Below are positions 1-6,894 of a DNA stretch of 8,226 nucleotides, piece by piece. Source of the stretch: Chloroflexota bacterium (GTDB lineage: Bacteria > Chloroflexota > Dormibacteria > Dormibacterales > Dormibacteraceae); the NCBI GenBank assembly GCA_005880175.1, contig VBJR01000345.1, positions 1,729-9,954 on the forward strand, read 5' to 3'. The translations under genes were made by a program, and so were the position numbers. Below the pieces are notes generated by a model. It was given only the letters and a program-made list of their open reading frames with translations. It did no database searches and was not told where the DNA came from. Each line of letters starts with the position of its first letter. Positions within the stretch are counted from its first letter, which is position 1.

Positions 1-306
1 GTGGCGCTGCGCGTGGACCGCGAGCGGATCGCCTGGTTCCCGCCCGGCCTCGACGTCTGCCGCGCCGCGGGCGCCGACCCCTGGGCCACCCTCGCCTCCG
101 GCGCGCTCCTCGCCGCGTTCCCCGAGCAGGTCGCGGCAGACGCCGTGCGGCGCATGAACGCGCGGGGCCACGCCGCGGCGGTCATCGGCCGCGCCGAGCC
201 CGGCGAGGGCGTCCGGGACACCGCCGGGACGCCCATCCCCTGGCCCGACCGCGACGAGGTCGCCCGCCTGCTGGACGTCAGCCCCTCGCCCTGGTCACCC
301 CCCTGA
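1..306 (+). CDS. AIR-synthase-related protein (HypE/ThiL-like), C-terminal fragment
   Basis: This is the 3' end of a plus-strand gene. The reading frame is open from the first base and stops with TGA at 304-306. The GTG at position 1 is probably an internal valine, because the visible 101 residues match only the end of a longer protein. The stretch GADPWATLASGALLAAFP, followed by a spaced RGHAAAVIGRAEPGEGV and a final PDRDEVARLL, is typical of the C-terminal ATP-binding half of the PurM/HypE/ThiL (AIR synthase-related) superfamily. In these proteins a 'dP...lsSGtLl' strand is followed by a helix and an 'a.viGr' strand. The superfamily uses ATP to activate a carbonyl, carbamoyl or phosphate group. 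Which reaction applies here cannot be decided without the N-terminal half and the neighbouring genes. The last dozen residues (after DEVARLL) look like an unconserved tail. They overlap the end of the convergent lyase gene by 29 bp. Confidence 0.62.
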   Translation: MALRVDRERIAWFPPGLDVCRAAGADPWATLASGALLAAFPEQVAADAVRRMNARGHAAAVIGRAEPGEGVRDTAGTPIPWPDRDEVARLLDVSPSPWSPP

Positions 307-2644
307 CGCGGCCGCCGTTCGCGCTGAACGGGACCGTGACCTCGAGGCCGACCCCGGGCGGCTGGTCCCTCACCGTCACCTCGGCGGTCGCCGCGCCGCC
401 CGGCGGCAGGGTCGCCGCCACCGGCACCGGGAACCGGTTGGGGTCGCGGCCCACGATGCGCGCCCGACCCGCCGGCGCCCGCATCGCGAAGCCGTCGAGC
501 CGCACGTCGTTCGCGGAGCCGGCGCCCACGTTCGCGATCCGGACCGTCCAGACCTGCTCCGAGGGACCGCGCTCGACCCGCGTCACCTCGCCGACCAGCC
601 GGGCGGCCGCCGGCGCCGTGGTCTCGTCCACCTCCAGCACCAGCGTGTCCCAGCCCGGGCCGCTCCCGGCCGGTCCGCCCGGGCCGCGCGTGAGCGTCAG
701 GGCGTGGACACCGACCTGGAGGACGTCCGCGGGGAACGTCAGCACGGCCAGCCGCGGGAACCCGCTCCGGTCCGCCTGGCGCGCGATCGTCGAGTCGTTG
801 TTGCCCGGCAGCGCGCCGGTGGCCGCCACGCCGTTCAGCGCCACCGCCGGCCGGCTGCCCTGCTGCATCGAGCTGGACGCGGTCAGGAACACCGTGCCGG
901 TGTAGGCCCGGTCGACCGTGAACCGCGCCGTCCACGTGCCGCCGTTCGTCTGCGCGTAGAACCAGTCCTCGGGCTCCCAGCCGCTCCCCACCTCGAACGT
1001 CAGGTCGCCCGGCACCCGCGACGGCTTCTCGTACGCGCGCGGGTTGGAGCGGTCCGCCGGCCGGGTGGCGAGCGCGAACTCACCTCCGCTCCGGTCGGAG
1101 CGGCCGATCTGCCAGAGGAACGTGGTCCGGTCGACCGGCGACCAGGCGATGGTGCCCAGGTCCTGCTCCCGCCCGCCGACCGTGATCCCCGGCTGGACGA
1201 GCTGGTCCGTGATCGAGCCGCGGCCGCCGAACGCGTACAGCGTGTACGTCCCGGGCGTGGTCGTGCCGGGCTGCCATGCCGGCGGGATGCCCGGCAGCGT
1301 GAACCGGCCGTCGGCGTCCGTCCGCACGAAGTACGTCGGCTCGTGGATCGTGTACACGTCGGTCACCGACTGCGTCGAGAGCACCACCCACAGGCCGCCG
1401 GCCGGCCGGCCGTCGGCCACGCGGATCCGCCCGTGCACCACGGTCCGCGCCTCGGGCGGCGGGTAGAGCGGGTCGTCGATCCAGCTCGAGCCGTGCCGGT
1501 TCGCCTCGATCTCGGCCCGGGCGACGGCGGCGCCCTCCGCGATCGCCGCCTCCGGGTGGTCGCGGCGCCCGCTGGTGAGGTGCGTCAGCCACGGCCCGTA
1601 GAGCCGCCGGTAGCCGGGCTGGAGCGGGTACGACGGCAGGCCGTAGTGGTTGGCGCCGAAGTAGTTGAGGATGAGCGCGTCCTGGTGGATGGCCAGGTCC
1701 TGGTGGTTGGGGCCGACGCCGTAGAAGGCGCCCAGCGTCTGGTCCGTCACGCCGCCGAGCGCGGTGAGCCACGCCCCGAACCCGTTGCCGTAGTGGCCGA
1801 ACATCGGGTTCTCGTGGTGGTAGAGCGACCAGTTGTACTTCGTGTAGACGGTCCCGGGGGGCAGGTTGCCCGAGTTGCCGTCGGGCGAGGGCAGGTCGGG
1901 CCGGTTCACGCCGTCGATCAGCCAGGTCTCGTCCTGGACCTGCTGCTGGGTCAGGAGGTACGCGTACGTCGGCTGCTGGCCCGCGCCGCGCTCCCAGTTG
2001 AACGAGTGGTCCAGGATGCTCCGGTCCCAGCGCGCGTTCATGCGCACCTCGTTGATGGAGGTCTGGACGGCCCCCACGTTGGTCAGGACGTCGTACCCGT
2101 ACAGGCCGCGCCGGCCCCGCCGCATGATCAGGTGGTGCTCGTGGCGCAGGGGCGTGCTGGTCGTGTCCACGAACACGACCTCGGCCAGGTCGTCGCCGGC
2201 GCGGAGCACGGTCACCTGCGAGCACACCAGGCGGCTCCGCCCGCCGCCGGCGTCGATGTAGAACGAGTGCTGGCGGTCGGGGTCCCGGGGCTCGATGCCG
2301 TTGAGGTTGTGGCCCAGCTCCGTCCCGTCCACGACGACGGACGTGGCCGTGATCGAGGTGTCGGCCCACCCGGTGACGATCCCGCCCGCGGCGTCGTCGC
2401 GGCCGAACGTGAACCGGACTAGCCCGTTGTCCAGGACGACCGTGTCCACCTCGGCCGGGAACGCGAAGACGCCGGTCGCGGCCCGGGCGCCGTTCAGCAG
2501 CAGCCGGACCGGCGGACCGCCGCCGGCACGCGGCCCCGCGCTCCCGGCCGCCCCGACCAGGTCCACCCCGAGGCCCGAGACGCCCAGCGCGAGCGCGCCA
2601 GCGCCCCCCAGCCGCATCAGGTCACGACGCGTCAGATCGCTCAT
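278..2644 (-). CDS. Rhamnogalacturonan endolyase, polysaccharide lyase family 4, Tat-exported
   Basis: The 788-residue product is predicted to cleave rhamnogalacturonan I, the branched pectin backbone, by beta-elimination outside the cell. Residues 5-30 form a Tat signal (TRRDLMR, then an Ala/Gly/Leu-rich stretch). Residues about 60-390 resemble the PL4 catalytic beta-sandwich: VVLDNGLVRFTF near 69, YTKYNWS around 267, and HQDLAIHQDALILNYFGANHYG-like sequence at 314-335. The motif RRLYGPWLTHL follows at 346. Lys269 and His333 are the likely counterparts of the catalytic Lys150 and His210 of the Aspergillus aculeatus enzyme; this assignment is from memory of the family and spacing, not an alignment. 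Residues about 398-500 are the FN3-like middle domain (TDADGRFTLPGI, GTYTLYAF, QDLGTIAW). Residues about 508-673 are the CBM-like third domain (LWQIGRSDRSGGEF, WTARFTV, WDTLVLEV). Residues about 680-788 add a further beta domain of CARDB/NEW3 appearance, not part of the standard fold. The ATG at 2644 has a strong Shine-Dalgarno and places the Tat motif correctly. The frame is intact, unlike several neighbours. Confidence 0.9.
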   Translation of the reverse strand: MSDLTRRDLMRLGGAGALALGVSGLGVDLVGAAGSAGPRAGGGPPVRLLLNGARAATGVFAFPAEVDTVVLDNGLVRFTFGRDDAAGGIVTGWADTSITATSVVVDGTELGHNLNGIEPRDPDRQHSFYIDAGGGRSRLVCSQVTVLRAGDDLAEVVFVDTTSTPLRHEHHLIMRRGRRGLYGYDVLTNVGAVQTSINEVRMNARWDRSILDHSFNWERGAGQQPTYAYLLTQQQVQDETWLIDGVNRPDLPSPDGNSGNLPPGTVYTKYNWSLYHHENPMFGHYGNGFGAWLTALGGVTDQTLGAFYGVGPNHQDLAIHQDALILNYFGANHYGLPSYPLQPGYRRLYGPWLTHLTSGRRDHPEAAIAEGAAVARAEIEANRHGSSWIDDPLYPPPEARTVVHGRIRVADGRPAGGLWVVLSTQSVTDVYTIHEPTYFVRTDADGRFTLPGIPPAWQPGTTTPGTYTLYAFGGRGSITDQLVQPGITVGGREQDLGTIAWSPVDRTTFLWQIGRSDRSGGEFALATRPADRSNPRAYEKPSRVPGDLTFEVGSGWEPEDWFYAQTNGGTWTARFTVDRAYTGTVFLTASSSMQQGSRPAVALNGVAATGALPGNNDSTIARQADRSGFPRLAVLTFPADVLQVGVHALTLTRGPGGPAGSGPGWDTLVLEVDETTAPAAARLVGEVTRVERGPSEQVWTVRIANVGAGSANDVRLDGFAMRAPAGRARIVGRDPNRFPVPVAATLPPGGAATAEVTVRDQPPGVGLEVTVPFSANGGRVRGVTRARG

Positions 2645-2650
2645 GCTCTC

Positions 2651-2656
2651 CCTCCT
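2651..2656 (-). promoter_or_regulatory. Strong Shine-Dalgarno of the PL4 lyase gene
   Basis: Read on the minus strand this is AGGAGG, inside a longer purine run GGAGGAGGGAGAG, six bases before the ATG at 2644-2642. It fixes the lyase start. It also contrasts with the plus-strand genes of the window, which have no comparable ribosome binding site. Confidence 0.85.
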
Positions 2657-2665
2657 CCACCCCAT

Positions 2666-2676
2666 CATCGCCGATG
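2666..2676. promoter_or_regulatory. Short inverted repeat in the divergent spacer, possible operator
   Basis: CATCG-C-CGATG is a perfect 5-bp inverted repeat around one base. It lies in the 58-bp spacer between the divergent lyase and BKACE starts. It covers the place where a -35 element for the BKACE promoter would fall, and it is 9 bp upstream of the lyase Shine-Dalgarno in lyase orientation. A regulator bound here could affect both genes. The repeat is short, so chance occurrence is quite possible. Confidence 0.25.
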
Positions 2677-2689
2677 GCGGCGGCGTCCG

Positions 2690-2695
2690 TACCCT
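2690..2695 (+). promoter_or_regulatory. Putative -10 box (TACCCT) of a leaderless promoter for the BKACE gene
   Basis: TACCCT matches the actinobacterial TANNNT -10 consensus and ends 7 bases before the ATG at 2703. Transcription would therefore begin at or next to the start codon, and there is no Shine-Dalgarno sequence before that ATG. Both facts fit a leaderless mRNA. No recognisable TTGACA-like -35 box is present. Confidence 0.5.
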
Positions 2696-2702
2696 GACAC
2701 GC

Positions 2703-3375
2703 ATGCTGCTGCAGGCCTGCCTGAACGGTTCCCGCGGCCCTGGCGAACACCCGGCCCTCCCGCTGACGGCCGGCCAGCTGGCGGCCGACGCCCGCCGGGT
2801 GATGGCGGCCGGCGCCCGCTCCCTCCACGTCCATCCGCGCGGCCCCGACGGCCGGGAGACGCTCGACCCGGCCCTGTGCGCCGCCGCGCTCGGCGCCATC
2901 CGCCACGCCTGCCCCGGCCTGCCGGTCGGCCTCAGCACCGGGAGCTGGATCGAGCCCGACGCCGACCGCCGGCGGGAGCTGATCGTGGGCTGGATGGAGC
3001 GGCCCGACTTCGCCTCCGTCAACTTCTCCGAGCCCGGCGCGGTCGAGCTGTGCGACCTCCTGGCCCGGCTCGGGATCGGCGTCGAGGCCGGCGTCTGGTC
3101 GGCCGAGGAGGCCGAGGCGCTCGTGGACAGCGGCCGCGCCCGCCGGCTGGTCCGGGTGCTGGTCGAGCCGATGGACGACGAGCCGGCGGCCGCCGTCGCG
3201 ATCGCGGACCGGATCGGGAGCGTGCTCGACCACGCGGACGCAGGCGATGGAGAGCGGCTGGGACGTCCGGATCGGCCTGGAGGACACGCTCGAGCTCGCG
3301 GACGGCACCGCGGCCCTCGACAACGCCCAGCTGGTGCAGACGGTCGCCACCATGGCCCGTGAACGCGGGCGCTGA
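2703..3375 (+). pseudogene. BKACE-family (DUF849) beta-keto acid cleavage enzyme, frame-broken with an internal gap
   Basis: BKACE enzymes are zinc-dependent TIM barrels that condense a beta-keto acid with acetyl-CoA and cleave it; 3-keto-5-aminohexanoate cleavage enzyme (Kce) is the model. Two frames together give most of such a protein. The first frame runs from ATG 2703 to about 3240 and carries the start MLLQACLNG and the zinc-ligand motif LHVHPR (His42, His44). It also has GLSTGSW (Ser78), ASVNFSEPG and GVEAGVW. The second frame runs from about 3240 to TGA 3373-3375 and carries DVRIGLEDTLELADG. Its R-x-x-x-E-D (Glu codon 3280-3282) matches Arg226, Glu230 and Asp231 of Kce. About 20 residues are missing between VLDHAD and AMESGW. 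Relatives as I remember them have a conserved HGxG segment there. The missing length is 2 modulo 3, so one frame cannot give the whole protein: the first frame alone reads into an arginine-rich tail ending at 3362. This is either a pseudogene or a sequence error. The substrate cannot be inferred. Confidence 0.8.
3236..3250 (+). other. Frame break and missing block in the BKACE gene
   Basis: Homology to BKACE proteins passes here from the frame of the ATG at 2703 (last matching residues VLDHAD) to the frame +1 relative to it (first matching residues AMESGWDVRIG). No base run or repeat at the junction explains a simple slippage. Residues are missing as well as the frame being changed, so this is a deletion of about 60 nt (length 2 modulo 3) rather than a single-base indel. 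Confidence 0.7.
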
Positions 3376-3382
3376 GACGGCC

Positions 3383-3934
3383 GTGGAGGTCGACGTCACG
3401 ACGTGGCACCTGGAGATGACCGCGCCCGCCGAGCTGGTGCCCGCCCGCCGCCCCGACCCCGACGCGGCCCTGGTCCAGGCCCGGCGCCCGTCGCCGGAGC
3501 TGAGCCGCTTCCTCTACACGGCGGTCGGCGGCGACTGGTACTGGACCGACCGGCTGCCCTGGACGTACGAGCGCTGGCTGGCCTGGCTGGACCGGGCCGG
3601 GGTCGAGACGTGGGTCGCCTCGGTGGACGGCAACCCCGCCGGCTACTTCGAGCTCGACGCCACCGTCGAGGCCAGCGTCGAGCTGGCGTACTTCGGCCTG
3701 CTGCCCGCGTTCACCGGCCGCGGCCTGGGTGGCTGGCTGCTGACCGAGGCGCTGCGCCGGGCGTGGGCGCTCGGCCCGAGCCGGGTCTGGGTCCACACGT
3801 GCAGCCTGGACGGGCCGCACGCGCTGGCCAACTACCGGGCCCGCGGGATGCGCGTCAGCCGGGTCGAGGTCGCGCGGCAGCAGCTGCCGGACCGGCCGCC
3901 GGGCCCCTGGCCGGAGGCCGGCCGTGCGCACTGA
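3383..3934 (+). CDS. GNAT-family N-acetyltransferase
   Basis: The 183-residue protein carries a GNAT fold, which transfers an acetyl group from acetyl-CoA to an amine. The central strand and acetyl-CoA pyrophosphate loop are visible as VELAYFGLLPAF followed by TGRGLGGWLLTEALRRA (residues about 99-127), which contains the R-x-x-G-x-G-type motif A. RVWVHTCSLDGPHALANYRARGM (134-156) is motif B, with the usual Asn-Tyr close to a catalytic position. The N-terminal part (FLYTAVGGDWYWTDRLPWTYERW, 43-65) is characteristic of a cytosolic actinobacterial GNAT group of unknown substrate. GTG 3383 is chosen because TTWHLEM is near the beginning of relatives as I recall them; ATG 3416 is a shorter alternative. 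The gene starts 7 nt after the BKACE stop and lacks its own clear promoter, so co-transcription is likely. The frame is intact. Confidence 0.87.
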   Translation: MEVDVTTWHLEMTAPAELVPARRPDPDAALVQARRPSPELSRFLYTAVGGDWYWTDRLPWTYERWLAWLDRAGVETWVASVDGNPAGYFELDATVEASVELAYFGLLPAFTGRGLGGWLLTEALRRAWALGPSRVWVHTCSLDGPHALANYRARGMRVSRVEVARQQLPDRPPGPWPEAGRAH

Positions 3935-3974
3935 CCGGCGACGTTCGGACCTCGCCCGGCGCGCCCGCCTGGCG

Positions 3975-3980
3975 TAGGCT
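3975..3980 (+). promoter_or_regulatory. Putative -10 box (TAGGCT) for the propeller gene, leaderless or near-leaderless
   Basis: TAGGCT fits TANNNT and ends 9 bases before the GTG at 3990. The 55-bp gap after the GNAT gene contains no Shine-Dalgarno before that GTG. This suggests a very short or absent 5' leader. No convincing -35 box is visible, and the gap shows no terminator-like hairpin followed by a T run. Confidence 0.42.
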
Positions 3981-4223
3981 GCGGCCCTGGTGCCGCTGCC
4001 GTCTCTCTCGCCGCGCGCCGTCCGCGGCCTCGCCCTGATCGCCGTCTCGCTCGTCGTGCTGGCGGCCGTGATCGTCCTCCACGTGCGGCCCGCCCCCGGC
4101 CCCGCCCCCGTGCCGGCCGCCGCCCGCCAGCCGGACGTCACCTCGACGATGGACTGGATCTCCCCGCGCGAGGGCTGGATCTCGGCGTTCGACCGCCAGG
4201 CCGGCACCGGCACGCTGTTCCAC

Positions 4224-4948
4224 ACGACCGACGGCGGCCGCCACTGGTCCGGACCTCGGACGGCGGCCGGCACTGGCAGGCGATGGCCGTGCCCACGGGA
4301 GCCCGGGGCCAGCGGCCGGTGTTCGCCGACGCGCGCCACGGCTGGGTCTGGGACCCGTCCGCCCGGGGCGGCCTGCTCGCCACCGCGGACGGCGGCGCGA
4401 CCTGGCGGCGCCTGGCGGCCGCCGGCCTCCCCCCCGCGCCCCCGGTCCCCCGCCTCCTCGGGTTCCGCGACCCGGCGCACGGCTGGTCGGCCGTCGCCGG
4501 CGCGCTCTACGGCACCGCCGACGGCGGCCGGACCTGGACCTCGCTGCCGCTGCCGGCGCCGGCGGCCGGCCAGCCCGGTCTCGGGCCGCTGCGCGTCGCC
4601 GCCAACGGCCGGGGCCAGCTGGTCGCCGGCGGCCAGGGGGCCGGCTCGATCGTCGTCACGGCCGACGGCGGCGCGACGTGGACGGCCGCGTGGCCGCTGC
4701 CGTCCCCGGCCTCGAACCTGACCATCAGCCGCGCGGACGGCGCCGCGTCCTGGGCCTGGTCGGCGACGCAGCTCCAGGTCACGCGCGACGCGGGCGGCCA
4801 CTGGACGGCCGTCGCGCTGCCGGGGTGGAACCTGGTCCGCGTCCAGGCGCTCGACGCCCGGACGGCGTGGGCCGCCGCCACCGTGTTCGACGCCCTCGGG
4901 GTCCCCCGCTGGACGATGTTCTCGACCGTGGACGGCGGCCTGACCTGG
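4224..4948 (+). repeat. Seven Asp-box repeats of the beta-propeller
   Basis: Seven copies of (S/T/A)-x-D-x-G-x-x-W are encoded, their Asp codons starting at 4230, 4259, 4388, 4520, 4664, 4787 and 4931. At DNA level most share a gacggcggc core. The first two cores match at 17 of 18 positions, and the copies at 4388 and 4664 are nearly identical. Spacings are 29, 129, 132, 144, 123 and 144 nt: five fit one propeller blade each, and the first does not. Confidence 0.85.
4248..4258 (+). other. Frame break and missing blade segment in the propeller gene
   Basis: Between TTDGGRHWS (frame of GTG 3990) and RTSDGGRHWQ (frame of the stop at 4976) only about 10 nt remain where 30-40 residues are expected. 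Recombination between the two similar Asp-box DNA copies would have left one copy in frame. Both copies remain, so this is not a simple repeat-mediated unit loss. Confidence 0.7.
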
Positions 4949-6824
4949 GTCCCCGCCATCACGCCGGCCCTGGGCTGAGTCAGCCCACCGTGTAGACGTA
5001 CGGGATGCTGACCACCTCGTCGCCCATCGACGTGAGCGGGTCGAACGTGTCCAGCTCCAGCGTGCCCCGGACGACCGTGCCGGCCGGTCCGGCCGGGGTG
5101 AACGTCACCGTGATCGCGCCCGACGCGCCCGGCGCCAGCGTCAGCGGCGTGTAGGCGGCCGACGCGTCCACGGCCCGGCGCCACACGTCGCCGCTGGACG
5201 CGGACGCCGCCGGGTCGAACGCCGCCGTGTCCGCGACGGCCGCGACGCTGACGGGCAGCGCCGGAGCCGGACCGCCGCCGAACGGCCCGACCTCGGTCGG
5301 GAACGCGGTCCAGGGACCGGACGCGACCTCGGGCGCCCCATGCGTCGCGATCGACACGTCGCCGATCGTCAGGCCCTCGACCTGCGGGCCGTTGAGCACG
5401 TGGGCCACGTGCATCAGGACGGGCGCCGTCGCGCTGGCCACGATCGTGAGCTGGTCGGTGTCGGTCGGCACCACCACCGTGGGCGCCGCCTGCCCCGCCA
5501 GCAGCGGGAGCTGGACGGTCAGCGGCGTCGTGCCCACCAGCGCCTGCGGCGACCGGTTCGCCAGGCGCGCGTCCACGAAGAAGTCCTTCTGCCTCACCCC
5601 GGTGTTCTGGACCTGGATCGTCGCCGTCACCGGCTGGCCGGCCGCCAGCGTCACCCCGGCCGAGTCGGGCAGGCCCGACGCCGAGACCGGCACCGACCCG
5701 AAGTCGATGCGGCCGGTGAACGGCTCCCGCACCTGGGCCCCGCTCAGCGGCGCGTTCAGCGCCAGCACCAGCGTCCACCGGCCGGCGCTCGGGGTCCGGG
5801 CGAAGAACTGCATGCCGGTGCCGAACGCGGTCGTGCCGCCGGTCACCACGCCGGTGGACTGCTCGTCCACGGGCTCGCCCGCGGGGTCGATCAGCACGCC
5901 GGTCAGGTTGTAGTCGGGGTCGCGGAGCTGGAGCGCCAAGCCCAGCGACGGCCGGCCCCGGGGCACGTCGAACTGGAAGTCGAGCGTCTGGGCGCCGAAC
6001 ACCGGCCGGCCGTTGCCGCCGGTCAGCGTGCCCTGGAACGCGCCCCCGGCGGCGCCCAGGGCAACCAGCGAGCGCACGGTGATCGGGATGCTGCCGTCGG
6101 CGTCCCCGCCGGTGCCGATGGCCAGCCGGGCGCTGACGTCGCCGGCGTCCGCGGGCAGCGGCACCCGGACGGTGAACGAGCCGCTGGCGCCCGGCGCCAG
6201 CAGGCGCGAGGCGGGCGCGACGGCGCCCGCCGGCACGAACCGACGGCTCGCGAACGAGAACTGGACCGTGCCGGTGTACGCCGTGCCGTTCTTCTGTGTC
6301 CAGAGCACGGCCGTCCACGTGCCGGGCGCCGGGTCGTGGACGTCCACGTGGCCGGCGCCGCCCGGGCCCTGCGGCAGCGAGTACGCGGCCAGCCGTCCGA
6401 ACGGGTCGAACAGCGTCTCCCGCACGCGGCTGTTGCGCTGGTCCTTGCCGTCCCAGGCGATGTCGCCGTCCAGCCGGTCCGTGCCGGCCGGGACGGTGAA
6501 CTGGTGGAGCTCGTACGCGCCGGTGGTGCCGCCGCCGTCCACGAACGTGGGCGCCGTCGCCAGCGGCAGGTCGAGCGCGCCCGAGTCGCCGGCCAGCGGC
6601 GCCGTCTCCAGCGTCTGCGCCGACGGCCGGACGGTGCGGGCGTCCGCGCCCGTGTTGGTGACCGTCACGTGGAACACCTGGGTGCTGCCCGGGCGCGCCG
6701 TCGCGGTCAGGCGGGTCGGGCTGACCAGCACGCCATCGCCCCGGGGCGCGGGCGCGCCGTTGGCGTCCTGGACGGACATCGCCGTCTGCACCGCCTTCAG
6801 CGCGTTGACCAGGCCGGCGCCCTG

Positions 6825-6827
6825 CTA
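6825..6827 (-). other. In-frame amber codon (TAG) in the peptidase gene
   Basis: Read on the minus strand, codons ...GCC GAC TAG CAG GGC GCC GGC... sit in the same frame as the 600-residue C-terminal part. The family sequence here, as I remember it, reads V-P-A-D-Q-Q-G-A-G, so TAG most simply derives from CAG (Gln) by one C-to-T change. It is independent of the frame break about 60 nt upstream. Confidence 0.75.
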
Positions 6828-6881
6828 GTCGGCGGGCACGTGGAGGTCGGTCGCGCTGCCGACCAGGATCTGCCGGACCAG

Positions 6882-6894
6882 GCCGGGGCCGGGG
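6882..6894 (-). other. Frame break and missing block just after the catalytic serine of the peptidase
   Basis: The frame carrying GGTSESSP (codons to 6892) and the frame carrying LVRQILVGSATD (from 6881) are separated by only 10 nt, a C/G-only stretch. In subtilisin-fold enzymes the residues after G-T-S form a long helix (P-x-x-A-G-x-x-A-L). That helix is missing here, so roughly 60 nt (length 2 modulo 3) has been lost. Confidence 0.7.

Larger units (their letters stand above)
3990..4978 (+). pseudogene. Membrane-anchored YCF48/BNR (Asp-box) beta-propeller protein, frame-broken
   Basis: The product begins MPLPSLSPRAVRG and has a single hydrophobic segment at residues 14-30 (LALIAVSLVVLAAVIVL). 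A Pro/Ala linker follows, then propeller repeats, so it should be anchored in the membrane with the propeller outside. Asp-box motifs (D-x-G-x-x-W) start at 4230, 4259, 4388, 4520, 4664, 4787 and 4931. F/x-D-A-x-HGW-like strands (DARHGWVWD, DPAHGWSAV) are typical of YCF48-like and sialidase-like propellers. Such proteins serve many roles, from photosystem assembly to unknown surface functions, so none is assigned. The first Asp box lies in the frame of GTG 3990, while all later ones lie in another frame that ends at TGA 4976-4978. The first two boxes are only 29 nt apart, against 123-144 nt for the others, so about 94-115 nt (length 1 modulo 3) is missing. The original frame alone continues as Arg/Pro-rich nonsense. 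Confidence 0.78.

Noticed and set aside
704..2422. 572-codon plus-strand frame opposite the lyase
   Set aside because: Its Arg/Val/Pro-rich composition is typical of the shadow of a GC-rich gene. It has no motif or start signal, and the opposite strand encodes a clear PL4 enzyme.
3935..3989. Intrinsic terminator after the GNAT gene
   Set aside because: The gap is GC-rich but contains no clear stem-loop followed by a T run.
278..4801. A continuous 1507-codon minus-strand frame covering the lyase and everything opposite the BKACE, GNAT and part of the propeller gene
   Set aside because: Only the last 788 codons match a protein family and follow a ribosome binding site. The rest is Arg/Ala/Gly/Pro-rich antisense sequence kept open by high GC.
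4980..6791. Treating the C-terminal 603 codons of the peptidase as a separate gene starting at GTG 6791
   Set aside because: Homology continues upstream through the TAG into LVRQILVGSATDLHVPAD, and there is no ribosome binding site. It is the downstream piece of a broken gene.
6825..6827. TAG read as pyrrolysine or otherwise recoded
   Set aside because: The expected residue is glutamine, the same gene has a second lesion, and no recoding signal is visible; a simple nonsense change or sequence error is far more likely.
3236..6894. Programmed frameshifting or ribosomal bypassing as the explanation of the frame breaks
   Set aside because: Residues are missing at each break, and no slippery heptamer or take-off/landing pair is seen. 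Recoding cannot supply absent codons.
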